Positions 34,059-44,372 of a stretch of 64,000 nt of DNA are shown here, piece after piece; position 1 is the first letter of the stretch, and each line of letters opens with the position of its first letter. Location of the stretch: NCBI GenBank assembly GCA_037951105.1, contig JBAMJV010007462.1, positions 1 to 64,000 of the forward strand, in the 5' to 3' direction. The stretch is from Echinarachnius parma (Eukaryota; Echinodermata; Echinoidea; Clypeasteroida; Echinarachniidae). The notes beneath the pieces are model-generated. The model was not told where the DNA came from. It saw nothing but the letters and a program-made list of their open reading frames with translations, and searched no databases. Made by a program: the position numbers and the translations under genes.

Positions 34059-34810
34059 GGACGTTGGGAACGTGTCGCCGAGATTTTGGACAAAACAATC
34101 ATATATTTGCGGGAAATATGTGTTCATAATGCATACGTAGGGTGTGCGTATGTCCCCATTCATTGGAGCCTCATATAATTTGTATGCCGCCATGCCACGT
34201 TTTAGCCAGAAATTGAGTTTCCCCCAAATGTACATTATTATTGCCCGGACATGCCATTTTAAATTGTGATATCATTTTACCTATAGTTGAAACGTGTCAA
34301 ACTTCGCAATCTATAGCGTCCACTAGCAGAAGTGCTGGAATAGATCTGCAAGAATGTCTTTTGTTCAACTTGGGAATGAATGAGAAGATTATGACACTTG
34401 TGTGAAAAGATATCCTCCCATGCATAGACATACAATAGCCCCTGAACAAAGAGTAGAGCGCCGAAGCCCCAAGTTCGTTTTTGAACATGTCCAAAGCGAA
34501 CGCCGAGCTAGCTACGTCCTGCTCTTTTGTTCATCGAGCTATTCATGGAAGGATATCTATTGACGCATGTGAGATAATCTTCCCATTCATTGCCCACTGC
34601 GTTGCCAATTTGCTAATTTAACTTGGTCGCCGCGGGAGCGGCGCCAGAGCGGCCGAGAAAAGTGTACGATCTAAACAATAGCGAACAATGAACGCCGCTC
34701 TCCACACGACCTCAACACGCTCTCCCCACGTCCTCCCCACGCTTCCAATTTTATGAATGGGGATTAGGAGCGGCGCGAGGTCGGCGCGAGAGCGTAGCAT
34801 AGTCTGACGG
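33483..34810. mobile_element. TIR-like element, CCGTCACACTATAGCCACGCTC end
   Basis: The left end CCGTCACACTATAGCCACGC is matched imperfectly by GCGTAGCATAGTCTGACGG ending at 34810. CACACGACCTCCACACGCTC-type words recur near both ends (33738, 34700). The centre holds a run of 37 Ts followed by 23 Gs (34001-34060). No coding sequence is recognised. Confidence 0.5.
34001..34060. repeat. T37-G23 homopolymer junction
   Basis: Thirty-seven Ts are followed without a break by twenty-three Gs. The Lys/Pro-rich frames are artefacts. Run lengths of this kind are error-prone in sequencing, so the true counts may differ. Confidence 0.85.
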
Positions 34811-35246
34811 GGGTATTATATGATTAATAAACCTTGTGGTTCAAAAACCGTTGCCCCTATTGTGGTATAATCGTTTAGTTATTGAGTGAAGTTTTAACTA
34901 ATTATGATTAATTTACAGTTTTATATAATCATACTGCAAATAGTGAAATATATCGAATGTGTATGTAACGGATAATAATCAGACTATTTATACCTCTGAC
35001 ATTAACATAGGCAGCAGATAAGATAATGTACAATTCACTCTGTACAAAGGCTACACTTCTGGGACTCAACATCACATTTGCTAAATGTTCACTTTTTGTT
35101 CATTTTATTTTCGGTTATTTTCTATTGTATTTTCCTGTGTTTTGATGTCTTAGAATTAATATAATTTAGCTGTTCAGCTTGTTCAAGCCAAAATACAGCA
35201 TTGTAAAGGTTTCGGAAACAAACTCTATTTCTTTATAAACATCGTT

Positions 35247-35605
35247 GAAAGAATAGTTGAGTTTTGGTATAGAGGGCGCTACACAGAATATATTTTGTGA
35301 CTCAATGAACAACCGAATATAACATTTGAAACGGCAAAATTGGTTCAGAAACGGCTGAAATATATACTGTATTAACATAACCTTGTATAACAATTGTTGG
35401 GTCCAACAAGTATTCGATAATTTTGAACCAGCCGTTAAACATGTCTAAAAATGCTTCCTCTTTTCAACAAATTCATAAGAAGTTTTTGAATTGTTATCGA
35501 TTGTCTTTCTTGCTAATCAGTTTTTGAACAAAACCTCATATGCCCAATATTCTATGAAAAATGGTTGAAACCAATGAGGCTTTATGGAGCGTCCTTTTCG
35601 AGAGC
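35247..35605. mobile_element. TTAA-type MITE, copy F (truncated)
   Basis: Starts AAAGAATAGTTGAGTTTTGG without a clear TTAA and follows the family to about 35605. The central hairpin here is TTGTTGGGTCCAACAA (35394-35409), a stem different from those of other copies. The right third is missing. Confidence 0.7.
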
Positions 35606-36108
35606 AGTTGGAGAAACACATTTATAAACGTAATACTTTGTCCTTACATTTAAGGTAAGGACGAAGTAGAGTAATTTTTCTGCCATTTTGTTTATGCAAA
35701 TTAAAGGTGTTTTTGAGTATATAATACTACTAATGATTTCATACATGTTCTGATTTGATCAATCATTATAATTCTAAACTTGGTTTTTAGTAAGTCACTG
35801 TTTATTGCATTCATTGTTATTAGGCCTTACTTACGAAATATGATCCATTTTGTACCATTTGTCAGTAATGGCGGCCACTAATTTGCATATCTATAAGTCA
35901 TGCATGTCACGTCATTCATCAGAAACCAATGGTTTGTGTATGTTATATGTTATATGTTCGCTTAGTTGCTGAAACACTTTTTTTATCAGTTCAAAATGGT
36001 GGAAATAGCGTCAATTGGCGGCCATTTTGAATGTGCTAATTATATTTGTGTATGTTATATGAGTAAATCATACAATTGATAATGATTTAATTCGCATAAA
36101 GTGTTTAA

Positions 36109-36648
36109 AGGGGTAGTTTAGTTTTGGTAAGGCTGAACATTAGTAGCCAAAACCTGCACAGTAACCAACATTATAAACTAATAGTTATAACTTCACCATG
36201 CTCGAAAGGTATACAAAATTACAAACGACTAAGTAAAAAGCCTGTTATCATTTAAAAAGAGCCATTAAAACACAAGAGGGCGCTTTTTAAAAATGCATTG
36301 CTTCCAACCATTTTTCATACAAAATTATGCATGTGATGTTTTATTGATATAATGATTAAATAGCGAGATCATCAACAACTATTTAAAAAACGCTTTTGAA
36401 AATTTTTGAAAAAGTGCAGGCATTTTTTTATTTTTATCTAAAAATCATTTAATTATTTGGGCCCCAAATAATTATAAGGTCAGATATATTTATTGATATT
36501 TCAGCCGTTTCTGGGTTGATTTTGACCAAATAAAGTTTATTCTGCCATTGAAATTGCATGTTCTCTCAAATTCGACACTCAGTTTTTCATTACCTCACAA
36601 AAAAATTGTGATGTGCAGCGCCCTCTCTACCAAAACTAAACTACCCCT
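36109..36648. mobile_element. TTAA-type MITE, copy E, inserted in FB-iv right arm
   Basis: A 540-bp element with TTAA at 36105-36108 and 36649-36652 and ends AGGGGTAGTTTAGT / ACTAAACTACCCCT. The central hairpin is AATTATTTGGG / CCCCAAATAATT (36451-36473). The FB-iv arm resumes on both sides. Confidence 0.9.
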
Positions 36649-36876
36649 TTAAGACAGTGATTATAAGTGTTACATTCAGTAGGCCTAAATTTCCCCCAAA
36701 TAATCAATTTTGTACGACTTTTCTGTCATGGCGGCCACTAATTTGCACATTTGTGCATCTTTTTTCCACTAAATACATCAGCGTTATCTTATTTATGTTC
36801 CTTTTGATATAAAACATAATTTTAGACGGTAAATTTGCAGATTTTGATCGCCCGGTTGCAAAGTAATTGAATAAAC

Positions 36877-37698
36877 GGTTACAGTCCGTTATTCCGAAGG
36901 TTCGTTATTCCGAAGGTTCAGTTATTCCGAAGGTTCGTTATTCCGAAGGTTCGTTATTCCGAAGGTTCTTTATTCCGAAGGTTCGTTATTCCGAAGGTTC
37001 GTTATTCCGAAGGTTCGATATTCCGAAGGTTCGTTATTCCGAAGGTTCGTTGATCCGAAAATAAAATCGGGTTCGTTATTCCGAAGGTTCGTTATTCCGA
37101 AGGTTCGTTATTCCGAAGGTTCGTTGATCCGAAAATAAAATCGGGTTCGTTATTCCGAAAATTAAATCGGGCTTGTTATAATACTATAGTTTGTGTTTTG
37201 TTTATTTAATTTACAGCCTGCATTAAGCATACCCCTCCCCCTTTCCCTCCCTTGGCCAGACCAATCAAACATTTAAGTTTATTTTATCTCTTTATATGAA
37301 ATTATAGCATTATAACAAACCCAAATTTATTTTCGGATTAACGAACCCGATTTCATTTTAGGAATAGCGAACCTTCGGAATAACGAACCCTCGGAATAAC
37401 GGACCTTCGGAATAACGAACCTTCGGAATAACGAACCCGATTTCATTTTAGGAATAGCGAACCTTCGGAATAACGAACCTTCGGAATAAAGAACCTTCGG
37501 AATAACGAACCTTCGGAATAACGAACCTTCGGAATAACGGACCTTCGGAATAATGCAACAAATGTTCGGATTAACGAACCCTATTTCATTTTCGGATTAA
37601 CAAACACTCAGGTATAGGAAATTTGCGTGTTCGGAATAACGAACCTTCGGAATAATGAACCTTCGGAATAACGAACCTTCGGAATAACGAACCGCACC
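36877..37698. mobile_element. Foldback element FB-iii of 16-bp repeats, 9-bp target duplication
   Basis: The left array (36886 to about 37170) consists of GTTCGTTATTCCGAAG units; the right array (about 37325-37690) is the inverse, CTTCGGAATAACGAAC. Both include variants with GATCCGAAAATAAAATCGGG or its complement. The ends GGTTACAGTCCG and CGAACCGCACC both start GGT when read inward. TGAATAAAC flanks both sides (36868-36876, 37699-37707), proving insertion as a unit of 822 bp. The loop is ~150 bp and non-coding. Confidence 0.9.
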
Positions 37699-37989
37699 TG
37701 AATAAACACGTTTTACAGGTTTTACAAAGGTGTCATTTTGGCGGCCATTTTGTTTATGCAAATTAGATGGTCAATAACTCAAAATTATGCTTGGGAACAG
37801 GGCTTATCGGATTCAGCACCCCCAAATTATGTAAAATAGCTTGATTCCCAACTTTTACCCCCAAATGCTTCTAGGTTCTTATAAAGAGCTCTTTTTCAGT
37901 AATCCGTCTAGACTAAAAACTGCGTGAACAGCATCACTTGTCGATGATACCATCATCACGAGGAGTTAATTAAATAGAGCCAAATCTAC

Positions 37990-38335
37990 ACCATGTTACA
38001 CATATTAATTGTCACTATCTTCGTCGGCTTCATCTGCATCAGTATCACAGTTCTGGCAGTCACAACAACCGCATACATCTGTGCAGCGGAGTCCATTGGC
38101 ACGGCACCCACATCACCCTGTCTGACAGTTTGTGCGACATTTGCAGGCAACCAATCCCAGAATGGCATTTGGAGCCGGAGCCTCTTTAGTCCAGTCAACC
38201 ACCAGTCTGCCGCCAAGGAGTTTCCATCCCTCTCCCTCATGGCCAGTTATCTCTGGGGCTGCAGTCAGAGCTGCCTTCCAGACAGCTGCCTGGTAATTCG
38301 CCCTCTCAATAGTTGGCGATATCCTGTTCTTTTTT
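37990..38335 (-). pseudogene. Decayed Cys-rich (CXC-like) protein fragment
   Basis: On the minus strand, across two frames, one reads ERANYQAAVWKAALTAAPEI, then GWKLLGGRLVVDWTKEAPAP and VACKCRTNC; after a one-base shift comes CGCRANGLRCTDVCGCCDCQ, an acidic DADEADEDSDN tail and a stop. The pattern (RANYQA..W, PAP.A...L..C.C...C, C.C...GL.C...C) resembles the C-terminus of uncharacterised Cys-rich proteins found in many invertebrates. That similarity is from memory and unverified. Only this C-terminal piece is present, and it is frameshifted. It directly follows a truncated RTE-like LINE on the same strand. Confidence 0.5.
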
Positions 38336-38399
38336 AGAGGACTGGTATACAGTATAATACGTGCATCCCTGAGTTCTTGTGGAACAAGCGATTGAAGCC

Positions 38400-39981
38400 C
38401 TTGGCGGATTGTAGCAGCAAAGTGTGTTTGTCAAGAAGCACAGGACGTCCATCTATGTAGATGTCAGCAGGAACGGCATCTGATCAAGGAGATGTGTCGT
38501 TTGAGAGCTAACTAGTTGCCTTCTTGACTTCAACATTGTCGGGTGAAACATTCATGATCAGTGTGATTTAATCGGGGGAATCTGGTCAATTACCTCATCA
38601 TTGTTTGCTGACCGACGATTGAGGATGGCTTCAAAGTGTTTAGTCCATCTCTTCAGTATATCCGGATTCTCAGATATGGGAGTTGACCATCAGAACTTAG
38701 AAGGCGAGACCTCTCTGACGAATGAGGTCCATAGAGGTGCATGTTGATGTCCTCGTAGAACCGTTTTGAGTTGTTTATGTCAGTATAGCCCTGGATTTCA
38801 TATGCCTTTGAATGTAGCCACGAGTCCTGTTTGGCCTGTATTTACGAGCACTATAGTGTAGGCCCCCTTTTTAGAAGCATATTACTGATGGATCATTTTG
38901 ATGAGCACGATGTTTACGTCTATGATTTTCGGTGAACAGGGCTTGGATTTCTTCCTCATGCCAATCTAACCAGTCATTGCATCTTGCGGGTAGACGCTGG
39001 TAGACGTTGCGGGTGGACAGTCATTCACAATTTGTTTCAGTGTTGTCAAAAACGTGTAAAATGTCTGCCAGCTGATCGCCTAGATCTGAGATGAGTTTTC
39101 CAGCCACATCAGGATTCTTCAGTGTTTACATTGTTATGCTTCTTTCCCTGTGGGCGCCTCTTTGGTCTAATTTGGAACTTTATCTTAGATATGATGCGCC
39201 TGGGGTCTGTCCAACAGTCTGCACCACACATAAATGGTTACTCTGACATCATGCACGTCTCATTTTACAGACAATGCCGTCTTCGATGAGGTTTCAATGT
39301 GTAGGTGAGCGAGGATGCATATGTTGTTTTGTTACGAGTGATGGGTAAAAGATGGCATTGGTTATCTCTAAGGCATGTGTTTCGCAGGTCTGCAAAAGAA
39401 GTAATCAATTGTTGTTGCGGGTGCCCACTCCATTCTTCCAGTGACACCTTCCCATAGGCATAGTGATGAATCATGACTTACTCTGACATTAAAGTCACTG
39501 AACAGTATTTGCTGGTCATTTCTGCCCACTGAATTAAAGAAGGTATCCAGTTCTTCATAGGACATGTCTTTCACATCATCAGGGTTGGTCATTGTCGGAG
39601 CATAAGCACTTATCATGGTGGCCTTTCTCCCATTCTGTATCGTCATCAGGCAATTGTCGATACATGTTAGTAGATCAATTTGCTAGCGAGATTGCTCTTA
39701 ACTGCAAAGTCAGCTCCAGCTTCAAGTCGCTCTTGATTGCTACCCCGGCCACACCAGAAGAAAGTGTATCCACCCCCATGTTCTGTAAGGTATTCATTGT
39801 CAGCCAAAAGAGTTTCAGAGAGAGCTGCAATACCTTGCGAGCTCTTTAGCAACCAGAGCTGTTCTCTTGTCGGGTCTATCGGCAGTAGGTTTGTCCACAT
39901 TATATGCCAGTGGTGAGAGGTATTACCTTTCTTTTCTTTCCTTGGGTCAGCCTTAGCCAGCCTGTCAAGCATGATGCCCAA
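38400..39981 (-). pseudogene. RTE-type LINE, endonuclease and linker remnant
   Basis: Minus-strand frames give IAALSETLLADNEYLTEHGG, ADFAVKSNLASKLI, MISAYAPTMTNPDDVKDMSY, YEELDTFFNSV and LFSDFNVRV (canonical GDFNARV), then RNKTTYASSLTYTLKPHRR and further on SDAVPADIYIDGRPVLLDKH. These are the endonuclease and pre-RT blocks of RTE LINEs, the kind often annotated as 'craniofacial development protein 2-like'. Many stops and frameshifts occur. The element stops before the reverse transcriptase core, where it meets the Cys-rich fragment. Confidence 0.75.
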
Positions 39982-41149
39982 TGTGTGGCCGCTGTTCGCA
40001 TGTTAATACATACGAGGAGCCAAAGGTGAGGGATGGGTACTTTGGATGCAATGTCAAGGGAGTCGGGACCTACAGTATCATTAAAAGAACATGACATGAC
40101 ACCACGGACTTAATAACTACATATTCCCCAATGCAAGTAAACCATACATCCCAGAAGGAACATATCAGACAAGCAAAAGATGTAAAGAACCTCTTTCCAT
40201 AACCACCCCTATGCCTAGTCAAGCAAAGTCAAGGGAAATGTGTTTTTGTTTGTGCATGCCGTTTGTGATCAATGAACAATCTAGCAGAGAGGCTAGTGAT
40301 GTAGACTAAGACTGGCAAGCTATTGCCAGATCGTTGTGTGATGATATCAAATGATGATTAATTGGTCTTCTCTTGTTCCATCTCTATATTAAGGACAATA
40401 GTTTGTTACCTTTACCTACTAATCTCATTCTAACATTTGCTAGGATACTGTGTTAGTTTCGGATCATCCAGCCAATTAGACCAAACCAATGCATACAAAT
40501 GCTGTAGATTATTATAATCCGTTGTCCTTTTAAAGAGTCTTCTAAAAAATCATGCTAAAACCTCATCAAATCAATTCTGAACCGTTCCATCTACCCTTTC
40601 ATAAGTCATGTGTAAACATTCAATAGTAAATTAATGTCATGCAGCCGAATGCTGTTCCATACTATATTGGTATATACAAATATTTGAGAACCACTTAGGT
40701 TCCAAGTAAGTTTTGAAGATGTTGACAATGTTTCTAGATCGATCCCTTAAATGGTGCTTTTTGGTTACTGTTATTTGTCGCCTAAAATGTTTTATACGCA
40801 AACTTTTGACATGACATATTTAGTATGGTGTACAAACTCCGCTGATGTCCACTCTCTCTATTCACCATCCTTTAACATGCATGTTGTACCAAATATAGGC
40901 ACAACATACATAGTCAGGACAGTCTATTTTTAAAGGAAGCTCATGATGCATGACCTGTTTTTTTAAATAATTACATCTACGTTGTGTTGCTATGGACACT
41001 CCCTTTCAATTAAGAAAAGAAAATTTAACGTTTATCATGACTTTAAAAGTTAGCTGAGTATGTACAGTAATGTACGATTAAAGCAGAAAAGTCATGAGGA
41101 AGGGCAACACCCATTGGATATAGGCCAAATGAATTGGTGCTAGGCTAGA
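39982..41149. other. No gene recognised
   Basis: The first ~110 bases may still be RTE 5' sequence (an ATG-led frame 40097-39900). Beyond about 40100 I see no motif or repeat until the GTTGCTAGGCAAC-rich repeat starts. Confidence 0.4.
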
Positions 41150-42294
41150 TACTGTTGCTAGGCAACCGTCATACAAAAAAAAGAAATGTTAACTCGTAAC
41201 CCGAATATGCAGCAAAAAAAGTGCCCAGGAAGATTAAATGATCCCCCTAATATAATGTCGAATGTGTGGTTGCCATGCAAAATGCTGTTGCCAGGCAACA
41301 TATCAGTATCCATGGATAATCTTCATTCTTTCAAATGTGTATTATTTGTTAACTGAGTACTCAGAGGTATACAAGTCTATAATAAGAGCCGAACATTGCA
41401 TTAAAGTACAAAACAAGCCATCTATATATTGATATGTACATCCGAAGGTTAATTATTGAAAACCCCTTTGACCTTGAAACATTACCCTCATGGTTAAAAC
41501 TGTTCTCAGACAAAGCCACACCTGTAATGTCTATTTATATGAAAATCAGGAATATTACTCATGTTAGTTCCGAGAAATTTGATTTAGAAGTGTTGAGTAC
41601 CAGATATAGCACTGTGGAGCTTGTTAATGGGCCTTAATGTAGGAAAATACAGCAAAAATGTGCTTAGGAAAGGCGAAATAACCCTCTGAATATATGTCAG
41701 ATGTGTGGTTTGCTAGGGAAAATAGTGTTGCTAGGCAACATGACAGTATCCATGGAGAATCTAGTATTTCAAATGTTTGTGTAACCAATGTTAACCGAGT
41801 TATCAAAGTATACAGGCCTATATATACATTTCTAAGGTAAACAAATATAAACAATATAGGTCATATATGTGGTTGCTAGGTAAAAGTCGTTGCTATGTAA
41901 CATAATTGTCTCCATGGATAATCATATATATATTATTTGCTTTGCACTATCAAGGTTATTGATTGTATGTCTTGTATATTCATATTTTTAAAACTCAACT
42001 TACATATGTGTAAACGTCTACAAGTTATATTGTCTTAATGAACTAGATTTACTCTAATTGTGCAGGAATGTACAGCAAATGACATTTTCATGAAAATGTT
42101 GGTTTGGCTTGGCATATCCTAACAAACACCTATATCATAAATTATTGTTGAAATGCTAATTTTTCTTGATTTGTTTCACTTTAGAATCAAAATGAAGTCC
42201 ATCAAAGTGAAATTAATGATTCAGATAATTTTTTTTATTCCGTTCTGAAAAGAAAATCACCTTGAAAAAAGAAAACGGCAAGCGTATATGCAAG
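41150..42294 (-). repeat. GTTGCCTAGCAAC-rich repeat, copy 2, first part
   Basis: Inverted relative to copy 1 at 24055-25285. GTTGCTAGGCAAC-type palindromes occur near 41155, 41288 (GTTGCCAGGCAAC), 41728 and 41893 (decayed), most followed ~11 bp later by TCCATGGA. The repeat is split at 42294/53371 by the gypsy element; the join restores the reading order of copy 1. Confidence 0.75.
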
Positions 42295-43374
42295 TGTGAC
42301 CTGCGAAACTGGTCCGCAGGTATTACAATAAATTAATCAATAAATCATATCAACACCTAACAAATCTATCCCTGGTTCATTTACTAGAAGACTTTATGGA
42401 AAGGAAGACACTGAAGATAATAACTTAACTTTAAACTCTTTATTGAATTCCAAATATACAACACCAAAACATAAACGAAAATTAAAAAAGGGGAAACCTA
42501 AAACGAAACTAAAACTAAAGACTAAAACCGAGAACCAAAAACTTAGCAAAGAAAGCTGCCAACTGAAAACCTAGCAGTAAAAACTAAAACTAACACTAAA
42601 GCTAAAACCTGAACTGAAACCTGATACAACACAGTTTTATACAGATTACAGCGTAACCATCAACACCTTATAATCAGCAATGCAAGGACAGCTTCCACCA
42701 GCACTACACTAACAAAATGGCTTTCGGGTCCACTGGTCCAGGATCCAACTTCACAACACGGTTACTTTTACGAGGAATGATAATAGCTTTCTAACACTTC
42801 ATATTTATACCTTTTCTCTAAAAGCAAGATTCAAGTTGTTAGTAAACACCAAACAAACTTGGTGTAACTAAGAAAGATGACATAAAAGAAGAGGATATAA
42901 CGCAGAACAAAGAGGGCATTGAACTTGTCCTGAGTTGGGCTTGCTGAGGGAGTGTTTGAATAGGGCTGCCCAGCAGCTTGGTACAAGGCGGGTTTTTATG
43001 GGGGACATGAATAGGGGCGATGCAGGATGGATCAATAGAGGGGTGGGTATGAAAGAAATTGGGTAGACTCATAAACTGACCAACTTGGCTTTCTTCCATG
43101 CTGTCTACCAACATTATACTGAGTACAGAACTAAAATGATAAATCATTACAGAAATATATATTCAAGTGTACAATCCTATAAATATATATTACGGTACAA
43201 AATTACCACAACATTCACCACTAGTTTAAACATTGTTGTCCTCAACAATGAAAAGCATATAAATATAATCTGAATGTAAAAATTGACCATAACATTCACC
43301 ACTAGTTTGAATATTGTTGTCCTCAACAATAAAAAGAATCTAAATGTAATCTGAATGTAAAAAATGACATAACA
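42295..43374 (-). repeat. Gypsy 3' LTR (1,080 bp)
   Basis: It matches the 5' LTR throughout, with roughly a dozen base changes by eye, and is longer because a ~85-bp unit (ACATTCACCACTAGTTT..) is present twice instead of once; a third partial unit lies just inside the element. It contains the candidate TATA box (42801-42809) and the AATAAA signal (42439-42444) on the minus strand. The last ~17 codons of pol overlap its beginning. Confidence 0.92.
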
Positions 43375-44372
43375 TTCACCACTAGTTTGAATATTGGTGT
43401 CCTCAACAATACATTACAGTCTAATATATATGACAAATTAACTATTATTCTACAGTCCAAACCTATCAGGGGCCTTACGTCGCCTTTTGGGGTATTGGGT
43501 TCTCTGGGGCTTGGGACGGGGTGTAGAGTCAGCTTCAGAAAGGGACATATCGGACTGAGGATGTCATCGGAAACCGTCTCCTCACCTACACTAACCGCTT
43601 CCTCTTCTTCGCTTGAGGCATCGTAGCCATCCGTTAGGAATGTGCATGCGGTCAGCATATTCCTATGAATGGTGCGCTCGATATCATTGTCGTCCCTACG
43701 TACAACATAAACAGACTGACCCTTGACCTTATTGATAACAGTGTAGGGATGCTCCTCCCACCTATCCGCGATCTTTCTCCTACCCCTGAGGTTCTTGTTT
43801 GCGACAAGCACTTTATCGCCTACCTTAAAGTCTATCCCCTTGGACTTCCGGTCGTACGCTCTTTTCTGCTTTGTCCTTGCCTGGTCAGCCGCAGTGTTAG
43901 CAGCGCGGAACGCATCCTCCAGGCCTTCTCTGACTTGCTGGACGTACTCGGCTTGTCCTTGGGTCGCATCCCTGTCCGCATCCATGTCCAGCACCAAGTT
44001 AGCTGGGGTCCTCGGTTCTCTCATAAACATCAGGTAGTGCGGCGTGAATCCAGTCGAAGAGTGGCATGTTGCGTTGTATGCGAAGGTCATGGCGGATACG
44101 TGATCCTTCCATCGCGGTTTCTGTTCGGGTAGTAGTGTCCCCAACATGTCGAGCAGGGTTCTATTGAACCTCTCCGTCATACCATTACCCTGGGGGTGAT
44201 AGGGTGTGGTCCTGCTTTTGTCGACGCCCAGCAGACTGCACAGCTCTTTGATGACGGCGGCATCAAAAGATCTACCCTGGTCGCTGTGAATTCTCTCAGG
44301 GATTCCATAGTGCACAGCATAATTCTGCCACAGGGCTCTAGCGACGGTCAGTGCAGTCTGGTCTCTGGTCGG
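43323..44372 (-). CDS. pol: Gypsy integrase core and C-terminal domain
   Basis: The same frame as pol continues after the TAG with PTRDQTALTVARAL, then HYGIPERIHSDQG (second catalytic Asp), and NGMTERFNRTL (catalytic Glu). The Asp-Glu gap is 35 residues, the D,D(35)E pattern of integrases. After it come FAYNATCHSSTGFTPHYLMF and a C-terminal GPY/F-like module (KVGDKVLVANKNLRGRRKIA..W). The end is acidic, then of low conservation, and overlaps the 3' LTR. With the upstream TAG it could not be made as one protein without suppression. Confidence 0.9.
   Translation of the reverse strand, partial: PTRDQTALTVARALWQNYAVHYGIPERIHSDQGRSFDAAVIKELCSLLGVDKSRTTPYHPQGNGMTERFNRTLLDMLGTLLPEQKPRWKDHVSAMTFAYNATCHSSTGFTPHYLMFMREPRTPANLVLDMDADRDATQGQAEYVQQVREGLEDAFRAANTAADQARTKQKRAYDRKSKGIDFKVGDKVLVANKNLRGRRKIADRWEEHPYTVINKVKGQSVYVVRRDDNDIERTIHRNMLTACTFLTDGYDASSEEEEAVSVGEETVSDDILSPICPFLKLTLHPVPSPREPNTPKGDVRPLIGLDCRIIVNLSYILDCNVLLRTPIFKLVVNVMSFFTFRLHLDSFYC

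Larger units (their letters stand above)
31181..37915. mobile_element. Foldback-like long inverted repeat FB-iv (6.7 kb)
   Basis: The left arm (31181 to about 31920) and right arm (about 35840 to 37915) are complementary. Examples are AGCATTTGGGAGTAAAAGTT with the inverse near 37870, GTGCTGAATCCGATTAGCCC with its inverse near 37802, and ATGCAAATTAGTGGCCGCC-type words in both. The arms consist of degenerate units of roughly 180 bp. The right arm is interrupted by MITE copy E and by FB-iii. The interior holds other nested repeats. No transposase is seen. Confidence 0.7.

Noticed and set aside
36886..37690. CRISPR-like array of 16-bp repeats
   Set aside because: Units are directly adjacent with no unique spacers, appear in both orientations, and lie in a foldback element with a 9-bp target duplication in an animal genome.
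37993..38337. 114-codon plus-strand frame
   Set aside because: Antisense of the Cys-rich fragment, whose minus-strand translation has the recognisable Cys pattern and an acidic tail before a stop.
43665..44132. 155-codon plus-strand frame, and many other plus-strand frames between 43.4 and 48.5 kb
   Set aside because: All are antisense shadows of the gypsy gag-pol frame, which has full domain support on the minus strand.
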